Positions 35,665-43,767 of a stretch of 64,000 nucleotides of DNA are shown here, piece by piece. The position numbers and the translations under genes are program-made. This DNA is from Aggregatilinea lenta. GTDB taxonomy: Bacteria > Chloroflexota > Anaerolineae > Aggregatilineales > Aggregatilineaceae. Each line of letters starts with the position of its first letter. The first letter of the stretch is position 1. Below the pieces are notes generated by a model. It saw only the letters and a program-made list of their open reading frames with translations. It was not told the origin of the DNA and did not search any database. Where the stretch lies: assembly GCF_003569045.1 (NCBI RefSeq), contig NZ_BFCB01000002.1:496001-560000 (forward strand), in the 5' to 3' direction.

Positions 35665-38600
35665 TCACCCGTCCAGATCCAGGTTGGCACCCGGCGCGTG
35701 GAAGATTTGGAAGTCGGCGGTAACAAGGCCGTCCGACGTTTCGTAGCTGTAGGTGTACGTCTCGATCGTCCCGCCGGGGATCAACTGCTGGAGGTAATCC
35801 GCCGTTTCGGGATCGTTCGAGTTGAACATGACGAAGATCGGCCTGCCCGGATCGAACTGGTAGGCTGTGCCCTGGTTGAGCCGGATGCGCACCAGCAGAT
35901 CTTCACGCTCGACGAGGCCGTTCGGCCAGCGGATGTCGCCCGCCACCGTGCCCAGGATGCGGTGATCGAGCCAGTAGGGGTAGGCCACCATGAACGCGTT
36001 GCCGTAGCTGCCCTCGCCCCGCGCAAATTCGCGCATCGGTGCGGCGATGGCGTGGTAAGGTCGCCAACTGTAGGCGTAGCTCAGGCGGTAGTCGTCGAAG
36101 AAATTGGTCCAGTTGGGTGGCAGAGCCGCGCCCGCCACGCCCGCGACCACGGCCAGCCCCAGCACGACCCGCGTCACGGCCATCCGCCGGTCGCCGCTCA
36201 GCGCCCGGACGACGCTGGCGCACAGCAGGCCCACCGGCAGCGCCGCGAACAGGTACACGACCGGGATCGTGCCGCTGGCGCGCGTGAAGCTCGGATTCTC
36301 GTTAGTATAGGCCAGGGTCATGGCGGAGGGCAGCAGCATCACCAGCCCGGCGGCGGGCAGCAGCCAGTCCACCGGATCGCGCCGCCGCAGCATGCGCCCG
36401 ATCCACAACAGTCCGCCAAGCGCCAGCAGCCCGCCCGTCAGCGCATCCATCGCGGGCGTGAGGTCCGCATTGGTGATCCACATCTCGTCGCCCTGCCAGT
36501 GATACATGCGCAGCGCGTCGCGGAAGTTGTCCGCGAACACGTCGCGCTGATCCATGAAGCGCTCGACCTGCTCCATCAGGCTCGGATCGTACGGCACCAT
36601 CCCGCCTGCCTCAGGCTCGTAGTGCATGAAGGCGTTCTCGCCGAACATGCGGCCCCAGGTGCGATTCCAGAAATAATCGGGAAACAGCTCGCTGTAGCGG
36701 TACATCGGCACGAACACCGCCAGCGCAATCACGACCATCGCCAGCGCCCCGCCGCCGTAGCTGAACACGGCGCTGCGCGCCCACCAGCGCGAGCGCAGCG
36801 CCAGCGCGATCACGCCGCACCACAGCATCGCAAACAGCGGCAGGAACGTGCCCAGGCGCTCGCCCGCGTCCTGCGCCGCCTCGCCGGACGCGCCGCTCAG
36901 CGCCGCCGTTACGCCCGCATAAGCCAGCAGCGGCACGCCAACCGCCCCCGCAAGGCCCAGCCCGTGCAGCAGCGTCCGCCCCAGGCCGTCCCACGAGCGC
37001 GCCTGCGCCAGCACCGCCAGCGCGACGCCGATCCCGACCGCGACCGGCAGCATGCGGTTCGCCTGGTAGAAGTAAATGCCCGCACCAAGCGTGAAGCCGA
37101 GCTTGAGCCAATCGCTCAGACGGTTGTGGCGCATCGCGCGCGCCAGGAAACCAATCACCAGCGCGGCAGTGAGCGGCGTCAGCACGATGCGCAGTCCCAG
37201 CCGCGACAGCATGATATGCCACGAGCTGACCGCGACCAGCGCCGCCATCGCCAGCCCGACCCAGTTGCCCAGGTCGCGGCGCGCCTCGGTGTCGTCCCCG
37301 AACACCTGCCGCGCCATCCACCACAGCAGCGGCAGCGTGACGGTGCCTTCCAGCACGGTCGCCAGCTTCAGCGCCGTAAAGCTGTAGCCCGCGCCCAGCT
37401 CCGCGATGAACGCCACGAGGTACATCTGGAAGCCTTCGCGCCCGCCGTTGTTGGGGAAGAACACGCCGTAATGGCCTTCGCCCACGCGCAGCGAATCGAG
37501 CAGCTTCTCGATGTGGTCGCTGGTCATTTCCGGCGGGGTGGAATCCAGTGAATGCAGCCGGATGGCCGCGCCCGCCAGCGTGATCAGCAGAATCGCCAGC
37601 ACCGGCCAGTACGGACGCCGCATACGCGGCAGATCCGGCAGGTGCAGCGGTGGGCGGTGGGCGATCCACGCGCGCAGATCCACCGACAACGCCACGATCC
37701 ACAGCGCGATACTGATCACCCACGCCGTAAACCCGATTGGGGTCAGCACCACGTCCAGAATTTTGCCGCCGGGGTCGCGCTGGACGTTGAACACAAACGT
37801 GAACGCAGAAAACAGCAGCGCGACTGGCATCAGCAGCAGTTGGTATATATGTGCATAAAACCACGGCCAGAAGCCGCGATCCTCGCTGGTCACCACAGAC
37901 GCGGCGGCGTCCGCTTCGACCGGCGGCGCGGCCTCGTCCGGCGGCGCTTCGATGGCGATAGGATCGGCGAAGGCTACCTCGGCGGGGGACAGGCGCAGCA
38001 GCGCGATCACCCACAGCCCGAAGAACAGCACCGGCACGATGACGCTGTGCAGCAGCAGCGACGCCACGAACAGCAGCCCGGTCCCGCCCAGCAGGACCGT
38101 GTTGAGCGCCAGCGCTTCGGTCGGCGGGAGCGGATGCCGCAGCAGCGCGACCGCACGCGGGAAGCGCCGCGCCCATCCACCGCGCCGCGCGAAGATCTCG
38201 AAGCCGGTGACCATCGCCCCGGCCAGTACAAAGCGTGCCAGCGCCGCGCCGATCATGTCCGCGCGCGTCGGGTCGCTTTCCAGCCGCGCGGCGTTGAGCA
38301 GCGCGCCGCCCCACACGGCCAGCAGGATCGCCGCCACCAGCACCACCACGCGCGCCGCCCAGGGCGACATCTCGCTCGCCGGCGTGGGCGGGCGGGCGAT
38401 ATCGCCCGGTTCGGCCTCCGCTGCGCGTTCGATCGCGACTTCATCCTCGTCGCTCAGGTACCGCACGCGCGAGGGCACAGCGTCTGGCGCGCCCAGGGCC
38501 AGTTCCGGCGCGGTGGACGTCTGCCCCGGCACGCGCGTCAGGACGCGCCACAGCAACCGCCCGGTAATCGCAGGCCGCCACCACAAATAGCGCAGCGCCT

Positions 38601-38751
38601 CGACCAGCGTCAGGTCTTCGATGCGCACCTGACGCGTGGGGGATGGCTCCGGCGCGGGAACGTCGTCCGTGGGCGGAACAACAGACGCCGCCTCGGCGGG
38701 CGGCTCAGGACCGATCGGCAGATCGGGCGGAAGATCGGGATATTCAGCCAT
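35665..38751 (-). CDS. Large GT-C-type membrane protein with long cytosolic N-terminus (1028 aa)
   Basis: Residues 1-130 are hydrophilic and Pro/Glu-rich. Helices then run from ~130 to ~370, including a charged loop. A second polytopic block begins at ~385 (YWPVLAILLITLAGAAIRLH), and its first loop holds PPEMTSDHIEKLLD, the position of the GT-C acidic residues. Another loop has YGVFFPNNGGREGFQMYL, also seen in related Chloroflexi glycosyltransferases. The C-terminal 200 residues are largely soluble. The double-length N-terminus is unusual for the superfamily. The ATG at 38751 is used. It lies 17 bp after the methyltransferase and 58 bp before the 623-aa protein, so these three form one unit. 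Confidence 0.78.
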   Translation of the reverse strand: MAEYPDLPPDLPIGPEPPAEAASVVPPTDDVPAPEPSPTRQVRIEDLTLVEALRYLWWRPAITGRLLWRVLTRVPGQTSTAPELALGAPDAVPSRVRYLSDEDEVAIERAAEAEPGDIARPPTPASEMSPWAARVVVLVAAILLAVWGGALLNAARLESDPTRADMIGAALARFVLAGAMVTGFEIFARRGGWARRFPRAVALLRHPLPPTEALALNTVLLGGTGLLFVASLLLHSVIVPVLFFGLWVIALLRLSPAEVAFADPIAIEAPPDEAAPPVEADAAASVVTSEDRGFWPWFYAHIYQLLLMPVALLFSAFTFVFNVQRDPGGKILDVVLTPIGFTAWVISIALWIVALSVDLRAWIAHRPPLHLPDLPRMRRPYWPVLAILLITLAGAAIRLHSLDSTPPEMTSDHIEKLLDSLRVGEGHYGVFFPNNGGREGFQMYLVAFIAELGAGYSFTALKLATVLEGTVTLPLLWWMARQVFGDDTEARRDLGNWVGLAMAALVAVSSWHIMLSRLGLRIVLTPLTAALVIGFLARAMRHNRLSDWLKLGFTLGAGIYFYQANRMLPVAVGIGVALAVLAQARSWDGLGRTLLHGLGLAGAVGVPLLAYAGVTAALSGASGEAAQDAGERLGTFLPLFAMLWCGVIALALRSRWWARSAVFSYGGGALAMVVIALAVFVPMYRYSELFPDYFWNRTWGRMFGENAFMHYEPEAGGMVPYDPSLMEQVERFMDQRDVFADNFRDALRMYHWQGDEMWITNADLTPAMDALTGGLLALGGLLWIGRMLRRRDPVDWLLPAAGLVMLLPSAMTLAYTNENPSFTRASGTIPVVYLFAALPVGLLCASVVRALSGDRRMAVTRVVLGLAVVAGVAGAALPPNWTNFFDDYRLSYAYSWRPYHAIAAPMREFARGEGSYGNAFMVAYPYWLDHRILGTVAGDIRWPNGLVEREDLLVRIRLNQGTAYQFDPGRPIFVMFNSNDPETADYLQQLIPGGTIETYTYSYETSDGLVTADFQIFHAPGANLDLDG

Positions 38752-38768
38752 CAATAGGGTCCGGCGGA

Positions 38769-39635
38769 TTAGACGTACGGATCAGGTCCAGGCTTGCGTC
38801 CCTTGAGCGCGAGGTTCACCGTGCTGCGGCCCGGCGGCTCGTCGAGCTTGTTGGGCCGGTCGAACAGGTTCAGCACGGCCACGCCCAGATTGATCGGATT
38901 TAACAGGCTGCCGCGATTCTTGTCAAATGTCGTGCGGTCGGCGGCGTTCGCCATGCCCTCCGGCATCAGGCCCGATTCGAGCAGCGGCTTGCCCAGGCCG
39001 TACACGAGATTGTGGATGAACGGGAAGCTGGTGTGCGTGAACGCCCGCTCCACCTCAACGGTGAAACCTGCTGCCTGCGCCGCCGCGCGCAGGTCGTCGC
39101 GCTCGTACAGGCGCACGTGGTTGGCCCAGATGCCCGCCAGCGGTCCGCGCCGGATCTTGGTATGGAACAGCGTTTCGAGCGTCTTGTTGATCGGGTCCCA
39201 CCAGAACGGATAGTTCGCGTTGGGCACAGTGATCGCCACCACACCGCCCGGCTTCAGCACGCGAAACACCTCGCGCAGCCCGGCCACGTCGTCGTCGATG
39301 TGCTCCAGAATTTCCGACAGCAGCACGCCGTCGAAATAACCATCGGGGAACGGCAGACGGTAGATGTTGCCGCGCGTCAGCGTCACGTCCGGCAGGCTGC
39401 CCACGTTGCGCTGCGCCTTGCGGATGATCTCGTCGTCCAGTTCCAGCCCGACGAGCCGCGCGCGGCTGACGGTGCGGTACATGTTGAGGTAAAAACCGCG
39501 TCCGCACGCACAGTCGAGAATGCGTGCGTCGTCGCGCGCGGGGACCCATTCGAAGATGGACTGGACCCGCTTCTTGAAGGCCATGTCCGCCTCGTTGCGG
39601 GTCAGGCGCTGAATCGTCTGTTGATCGACCGTCAT
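38769..39635 (-). CDS. Class I SAM-dependent methyltransferase
   Basis: A 288-aa cytosolic protein. The SAM-binding motif I is ILDCACGRGFYLNMY, the acidic end of strand 2 is VGLELDDEII, and the post-I motif is GYFDGVLLSEILEHIDDD with the Methyltransf_11 layout. KPGGVVAITVPNANYPFWWD follows. Such enzymes in glycan loci often methylate sugars or lipid-linked intermediates, but that is inferred from context. The ATG at 39635 is preceded by CAGGGACTT. It is the first gene of the unit with the 1028-aa and 623-aa GT-C proteins. Confidence 0.88.
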   Translation of the reverse strand: MTVDQQTIQRLTRNEADMAFKKRVQSIFEWVPARDDARILDCACGRGFYLNMYRTVSRARLVGLELDDEIIRKAQRNVGSLPDVTLTRGNIYRLPFPDGYFDGVLLSEILEHIDDDVAGLREVFRVLKPGGVVAITVPNANYPFWWDPINKTLETLFHTKIRRGPLAGIWANHVRLYERDDLRAAAQAAGFTVEVERAFTHTSFPFIHNLVYGLGKPLLESGLMPEGMANAADRTTFDKNRGSLLNPINLGVAVLNLFDRPNKLDEPPGRSTVNLALKGRKPGPDPYV

Positions 39636-39735
39636 AAGTCCCTGTTCAGCGGGCGGCGATCCGGTTGGATCGTCACCCCGCGCGTGCGCAAAAAGTATTC
39701 TGGTGCGCAATCGGTGCTGCGCGCCTTCCCTGGAA

Positions 39736-39773
39736 CTCACCCCCGGCTTCTCTCCAACTTGATTGGAGAGGGG
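39736..39773. repeat. Family B palindromic repeat
   Basis: It begins ACTCACCCCCGGCTTCTC and contains the near-palindrome TCTCCAACTTGATTGGAGAG. It is close to the copy at 26368 and immediately precedes a family A copy. Confidence 0.65.
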
Positions 39774-39799
39774 CGACAAGCACCGCCCAGGTGCTTTTC

Positions 39800-39860
39800 G
39801 TAGGGGCGGTGCTTGCTCCGCCCGGTTTTTGTAAAGACAGGGCAGGTTTGTAACCCGCCC
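39800..39860. repeat. Family A repeat, tandem form
   Basis: GTAGGGGCGGTGCTTGCTCC is followed by GCCCGGTTTTTG and then by GGGCAGGTTTGTAACCCGCC. It lies between the haem-binding gene and the methyltransferase gene. Confidence 0.6.
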
Positions 39861-39877
39861 GATTTTGGTCCCTACTC

Positions 39878-40345
39878 TTACCCGGCGTTCGCCTGCCCGT
39901 CTGTCTGGGAGAAAGTCGTGCGCAGCCCGTCGATGAGCTGCTGCTTTTCCGCGTCCGACAGGTTGGCGTTAGAGTGCATCCATGTGTAGTAGATGGGCGG
40001 CATCTCACCTTCGTCGATGACCTCGACGAGTTCATCGACACTTTGCGGATTATTGGCCCAATCAGAGAAGTTCATCACGCCCCGACCTTCGTCCACGTCG
40101 CGCCACACCAGCAACTTGGTCGGCGCCACTTTCGAATACCAGGGCCAGACCGTCTCGTTGCTGTGGCAGTCGAAGCAGGCTGCCACGGCCAGATCGCGCG
40201 TCTCAGGCGAATCCCAATTCGGCTCGCTGACCACAGGCGGATTGTCCCGGCTCATAGGAATGATCTGGATGACAACCAGGGCGAGAATCGCCACCAGCGC
40301 AATCGCTCCGACGATCTTTTTCCAGTTTTGCCTGATGCTGTCCAT
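39878..40345 (-). CDS. Membrane-anchored haem-binding domain protein (c-type, CxxCH)
   Basis: A 155-aa protein with one N-terminal membrane helix (about 11-30) and an exported domain. The haem attachment motif CFDCH is at residues 57-61 inside ACFDCHSNETVWPWYSKVAP, the hallmark of the Haem_bd (PF14376) family, and MPP at 115-117 could give the axial Met. Such proteins are taken to be small redox carriers; the partner is unknown. The start at 40345 is chosen because TTGGAGAACGCG precedes it. It is 78 bp downstream of the GT4 gene. A cytochrome in a glycan region is unexpected and may be a passenger. Confidence 0.87.
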   Translation of the reverse strand: MDSIRQNWKKIVGAIALVAILALVVIQIIPMSRDNPPVVSEPNWDSPETRDLAVAACFDCHSNETVWPWYSKVAPTKLLVWRDVDEGRGVMNFSDWANNPQSVDELVEVIDEGEMPPIYYTWMHSNANLSDAEKQQLIDGLRTTFSQTDGQANAG

Positions 40346-40423
40346 CGCGTTCTCCAAGGAGCAAAGCCACACACGGCTGCCCATGCAGTCGTTTGAATGA
40401 TACTCCTTAGATGCGGCAGCGGG

Positions 40424-41620
40424 CTAATCGTCGTAACCGCGTCCCTGTGCGGCGGCACGGCGGAACTGCTTTTCGTAGCGATCGACCGTCTGCGTCAGGT
40501 TGAACGTGCGGTCGATCTCGTCGCGCGGCTTAACGTACTGGTCGCGGTGCTCCAGCACGTCGATCACCGCCTCGCCAATGGCGCGCCAGTCGCCGCGCGG
40601 CACGATCTTGCCCATGCCCGTCTCGGTCACCGGGACGCGCCCGCCGGGCGTGTCGGTCATGACGACCGGCGTACCGCACAGCATCGCCTCGACCTGCACC
40701 AGCGCGAAACATTCCGAGTCGCTGGGCAGCACCAGCACATCGCACGCGGCGAAGAAGTTCGCCATCGCCTGCATGCTGTTGAGCTGGCCCAGGAAAATAA
40801 GCTGTTCCTCGTAGCGCTGGACGAGCGCCTGGTTGCGCTCCCAGGTGTCTTCGTAGCGGATATCGTACTCCCCGGCGAAAACCACGCGCGCCGTGGGGAA
40901 ACGCTGGTTGATCACTTCCAGCGCGCGGATCAGCAGGTCGGGCCGTTTTTCCTCCACGAACCGCCCCGCGTAGCCGATCACCGGGCCGCCGTCGCTCTGC
41001 CAGCGCTCGCGCAGTTCCGCGACGCGCTCCGGGTCGGGATCGGGGACCTGGATCGGCGGATAAATCACAGATACCTTGTCGCGGAACGGCTTCAGATAGT
41101 AGCTGTGATCGGCGTAGTCGTGACTATACGCAATCAGCCGCGCGGCGCGTTTGGCGAGCACGCGGTAATTCTCGAACGTAAACCAGCGCACGAAGCGGTT
41201 GAAAAAACCGCTCGGCAGGATCAGGTCGCCGTGATGCGTGGAAATCACTCGCTTCCCCTGCATCCCGGCCAGCGTCGCCACCAGCGCCGTCTCGAGCATG
41301 GGCGTATGCATCCATACCACGTCGTGCGTGCGGATCAGGCCCCACGCCGCCCACGGATAGGCGGGCATCACCATCCCCCGGCTGACGCGGATCGGGGCCC
41401 ACAGGCGCACCAACCGCACGCCGTTGATCGTCTCATCACGCGGCAGGTCGATGTGGTGGCGCGCGGTGAGGATCGTCACCTCGTGGCCGCGCTGTACCAG
41501 CGCCTCCGCCACGCGCTGCACGTGGATCGGCACGCCCGTGCGGTGCGGCAGGTAATACTGAAGCGTCACGAGGATCTTCAGCGCGCTGTCGGCTGGGAGT
41601 TGCGTATCGTGTTCGGTCAT
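40424..41620 (-). CDS. GT4-family glycosyltransferase
   Basis: A 398-aa GT-B fold enzyme that uses nucleotide sugars on the cytoplasmic side. The N-terminal domain begins ILVTLQYYLPHRTGVPIHVQ. The C-terminal domain has IGYAGRFVEEKRPDLLIRAL and the EX7E nucleotide-sugar motif in DSECFALVQVEAMLCGTPVV. The donor and acceptor cannot be named. It is 33 bp downstream of the YbhN-type membrane protein, a very common pairing in lipid- or polysaccharide-glycosylation operons. Confidence 0.9.
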   Translation of the reverse strand: MTEHDTQLPADSALKILVTLQYYLPHRTGVPIHVQRVAEALVQRGHEVTILTARHHIDLPRDETINGVRLVRLWAPIRVSRGMVMPAYPWAAWGLIRTHDVVWMHTPMLETALVATLAGMQGKRVISTHHGDLILPSGFFNRFVRWFTFENYRVLAKRAARLIAYSHDYADHSYYLKPFRDKVSVIYPPIQVPDPDPERVAELRERWQSDGGPVIGYAGRFVEEKRPDLLIRALEVINQRFPTARVVFAGEYDIRYEDTWERNQALVQRYEEQLIFLGQLNSMQAMANFFAACDVLVLPSDSECFALVQVEAMLCGTPVVMTDTPGGRVPVTETGMGKIVPRGDWRAIGEAVIDVLEHRDQYVKPRDEIDRTFNLTQTVDRYEKQFRRAAAQGRGYDD

Positions 41621-41653
41621 GGTCCGCTACATCAGTACCCGTAATGGTTCCGG

Positions 41654-42706
41654 TTAAACGTCGGTCAGGGTCGTTTGTGCGTCGATTTCCGCTGGTGCTT
41701 GTGACTGCCGCGTCCGCAGGCCCTGCGCGGCGCGGGTCACTTCGCCCAGGCTGACGTCGAGCGCCCACAGCCCGGCCAGCCCGGCCAGAATATACGTGCC
41801 CAGGTTGACCGCGTGCAGAATCAGCGCCAGCGCCACCGCGCGCGGATCGGTGGTCTGCGCGACCAGATCCGCCGCCGCCAGCCCGAACACGATGGCCGCT
41901 TCGAATGGGCCGAGATTGCCCGGCACGGCAGGCACGGCCACCACAAACGACGCCAGCGCAATCATCGCCATCGACGCGACCCAGGTCGGGTCGTCGAAGA
42001 TCGCGTACAGCATCACGTAGCCCGCCGCCACGGACGTAAACCACGCTGCCGCCGTCCACCATACCGAAAGCAGCAGCAGGCGCGGCGACGCCAGTGGGAG
42101 GATGCCTTCCAGCAGGTCGTCCACCCAGGCGTGCAAACGCGGCGTATCCAGGAACTTGAACACGCGTCCCACCCCGCGCAGCACGGCGTGCGCCCAGGCG
42201 GGCCGTGCGGCGAACACCGCCAACACGATCACGCCGATGATCGCACCCACGCCGAGCGCGATGCCCACCAGCCCGATTTCCAGCCCGGTTGGCAGCACGG
42301 CCAGCGTAATCCCCACCAGTCCGAACACGGCTAACGTATCCAGCAGCCGCTCGACCACCACCGTACTGATCGAGGTCAGCACCGGTACGGGCGGATCGGC
42401 GCGCAACGCCAGCACCGCGCGCGCCAGTTCCCCGACGCGCAGCGGCAGTACGCCGTTGACGAAGTAGCTGATGTTGAGGATGTGGAAGCTGTCCGAGGGC
42501 GACAGGCGGCCCTTAAGCAGCACCCGCCAGCGGATGCTGCGCAGCCACAGGCCCAGCAGCGAGATCGCCATCACGGGTAGCACTGTCCAGTAGCGGGCGT
42601 TCGCCAGCTCGTCACGTACCCCACCCAGGTCGCGCCGGAAGAGGTACACCAGCGCGATGATGCTCACTGCCAAACCGAGCAGCAGGCTCGGCCATCGTTT
42701 TTTCAT
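41654..42706 (-). CDS. YbhN/LPG synthase-type (UPF0104) integral membrane protein
   Basis: A 350-aa protein with about eight membrane helices. Family features are SIRWRVLLKG after the third helix, NISYFVNGVLPLRVGELARA with the conserved Arg, TVVVERLLDTLAVF, and the VPAVPGNLGPFEAAIVFGL block. The family includes the membrane part of MprF and the putative flippases of glycan systems. The ATG at 42706 removes a hydrophilic upstream extension. It leads the minus-strand glycan run; the adjoining 42707-42946 gap lies between it and the divergent copZ-like gene. Confidence 0.87.
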   Translation of the reverse strand: MKKRWPSLLLGLAVSIIALVYLFRRDLGGVRDELANARYWTVLPVMAISLLGLWLRSIRWRVLLKGRLSPSDSFHILNISYFVNGVLPLRVGELARAVLALRADPPVPVLTSISTVVVERLLDTLAVFGLVGITLAVLPTGLEIGLVGIALGVGAIIGVIVLAVFAARPAWAHAVLRGVGRVFKFLDTPRLHAWVDDLLEGILPLASPRLLLLSVWWTAAAWFTSVAAGYVMLYAIFDDPTWVASMAMIALASFVVAVPAVPGNLGPFEAAIVFGLAAADLVAQTTDPRAVALALILHAVNLGTYILAGLAGLWALDVSLGEVTRAAQGLRTRQSQAPAEIDAQTTLTDV

Positions 42707-42897
42707 TCGGGACGTCCACCCTGTGAACCAACACGGCGGTCGATTATGCCAGAGCCGCCGGTTCGACGCTAGGTAGAGGTACACGCATGGGCGGCGAATT
42801 CCTCAGAACCACGGTGGATTGGGTGGACCGGTTAGCTGGCGGTCGAGCGAAGCGACCTGCGGGGAAAACCGCGAGACGGAGCGCCAGGAAGAGCTCG

Positions 42898-42919
42898 TCA
42901 TATAAGACATATAATATGA
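42898..42919 (+). promoter_or_regulatory. -10 box with overlapping inverted repeat upstream of the copZ-like gene
   Basis: TATAAT is at 42910-42915. The dyad TCATAT (42898-42903) ... ATATGA (42914-42919) covers it. No good -35 box was found, so the site may need an activator, or the dyad may bind a metal-responsive repressor. Confidence 0.35.
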
Positions 42920-42946
42920 TGAAAGCATTGCAAAGGCGGATGCCAG

Positions 42947-43399
42947 ATGGAAGCTAACACACGCGGAGATGGCCTCGAGGGAATCTGTCCGGCTTCCGGG
43001 ACCAGAGGCAAGCCGGTGAATACCGCAACGGTGAAATGCTTACTTTCAACCAGCTTGCGGATGGTACACGATACCCAGTACTACTTCTGCCGGGACAAGG
43101 ACTGTCCGGTCGTCTATTTCACAGGGGACGGTGCGCAGACGTTCAGGCTGAGTGACATTCGGGAGCGCGTGTATCAGAAAGAACACGACAGCGATACGGT
43201 GCCAGTTTGCTATTGCTTTGGGTATACACTCGGCGACGTTCGACGTTCAGCCGCCTTGGCCTTGGACGCCAACCCAATCGTCAACGCAATCAACGAAGGC
43301 ATTCGAGCAAATCAATGTGCCTGCGATTGGAGGAATCCCCAGGGTGACTGTTGTCTGGGAAATATTATGCGACTGTTGAAACAGGGCGACAAACACTAA
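42947..43399 (+). CDS. CopZ-like iron-sulfur/zinc metallochaperone domain protein
   Basis: A 150-aa protein with ten Cys: 14, 31, 48, 53, 88, 90, 124, 126, 135 and 136. The patterns YYFCRDKDCPVVYF, PVCYCFGYT and QCACDWRNPQGDCCLG match the N-terminal domain of the archaeal CopZ type, which holds a [2Fe-2S] cluster and a zinc. The C-terminal copper-binding HMA domain of full CopZ is missing. Base composition is visibly lower in GC than its neighbours and the codons are more mixed, which suggests transfer. It is the only gene here on the plus strand and lies upstream of tRNA-Gly. Its metal partner is unknown. Confidence 0.8.
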   Translation: MEANTRGDGLEGICPASGTRGKPVNTATVKCLLSTSLRMVHDTQYYFCRDKDCPVVYFTGDGAQTFRLSDIRERVYQKEHDSDTVPVCYCFGYTLGDVRRSAALALDANPIVNAINEGIRANQCACDWRNPQGDCCLGNIMRLLKQGDKH

Positions 43400-43501
43400 C
43401 GATCGAGAAAACAACCGGCGCCATCAACAGCATTGCCTTTCACCAATTCCAACGCATTCCGAAACGAGTCACGGACCGCTGATTGCTGCCCGCTTTTGCG
43501 G

Positions 43502-43530
43502 TTGACGCTCCGCCGCGCCGCGCGTATAAT
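43502..43530 (+). promoter_or_regulatory. Promoter of tRNA-Gly
   Basis: TTGACG (43502-43507), 17-nt spacer, TATAAT (43525-43530). Transcription would start a few nt before the tRNA. The rest of 43400-43542 shows nothing else. Confidence 0.85.
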
Positions 43531-43542
43531 ACGGGGCAGGTC

Positions 43543-43617
43543 GCGGGTATAGTTCAGTGGTAGAACGTCAGCTTCCCAAGCTGAATGTCAGGGGTTCGAA
43601 TCCCCTTACCCGCTCCA
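43543..43617 (+). tRNA. tRNA-Gly (anticodon CCC)
   Basis: A 75-nt cloverleaf with CCA encoded. Acceptor GCGGGTA pairs with TACCCGC. The anticodon stem TCAGC/GCTGA carries the loop TTCCCAA, giving anticodon CCC (reads GGG). The T arm is AGGGG-TTCGAAT-CCCCT. It has its own promoter and terminator, so it is a single-gene unit. Confidence 0.96.
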
Positions 43618-43620
43618 TTG

Positions 43621-43649
43621 AGGCATGCCGTTCCCGGCGTGCCTTTTTT
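43621..43649 (+). terminator. Terminator of tRNA-Gly
   Basis: AGGCATGCCG and CGGCGTGCCT form a 10-bp stem with one G-T pair and a TTCC loop, followed by TTTTT. Confidence 0.9.
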
Positions 43650-43767
43650 GTTCCCGCCGGATCTGCCGCTTTACGGCGCTCTCGCGCAAAAGCGCCCACC
43701 TCGACTACAATGCAGGCGTGAACCCTGACGAAATCCGATCCCGTTACGCCAGTAGGAGTAATGCCCC

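Noticed and set aside
43400-43660. Integration site at tRNA-Gly, given the low-GC gene next to it
   Set aside because: There is no integrase, and no second copy of the tRNA 3' end was noticed in the window.
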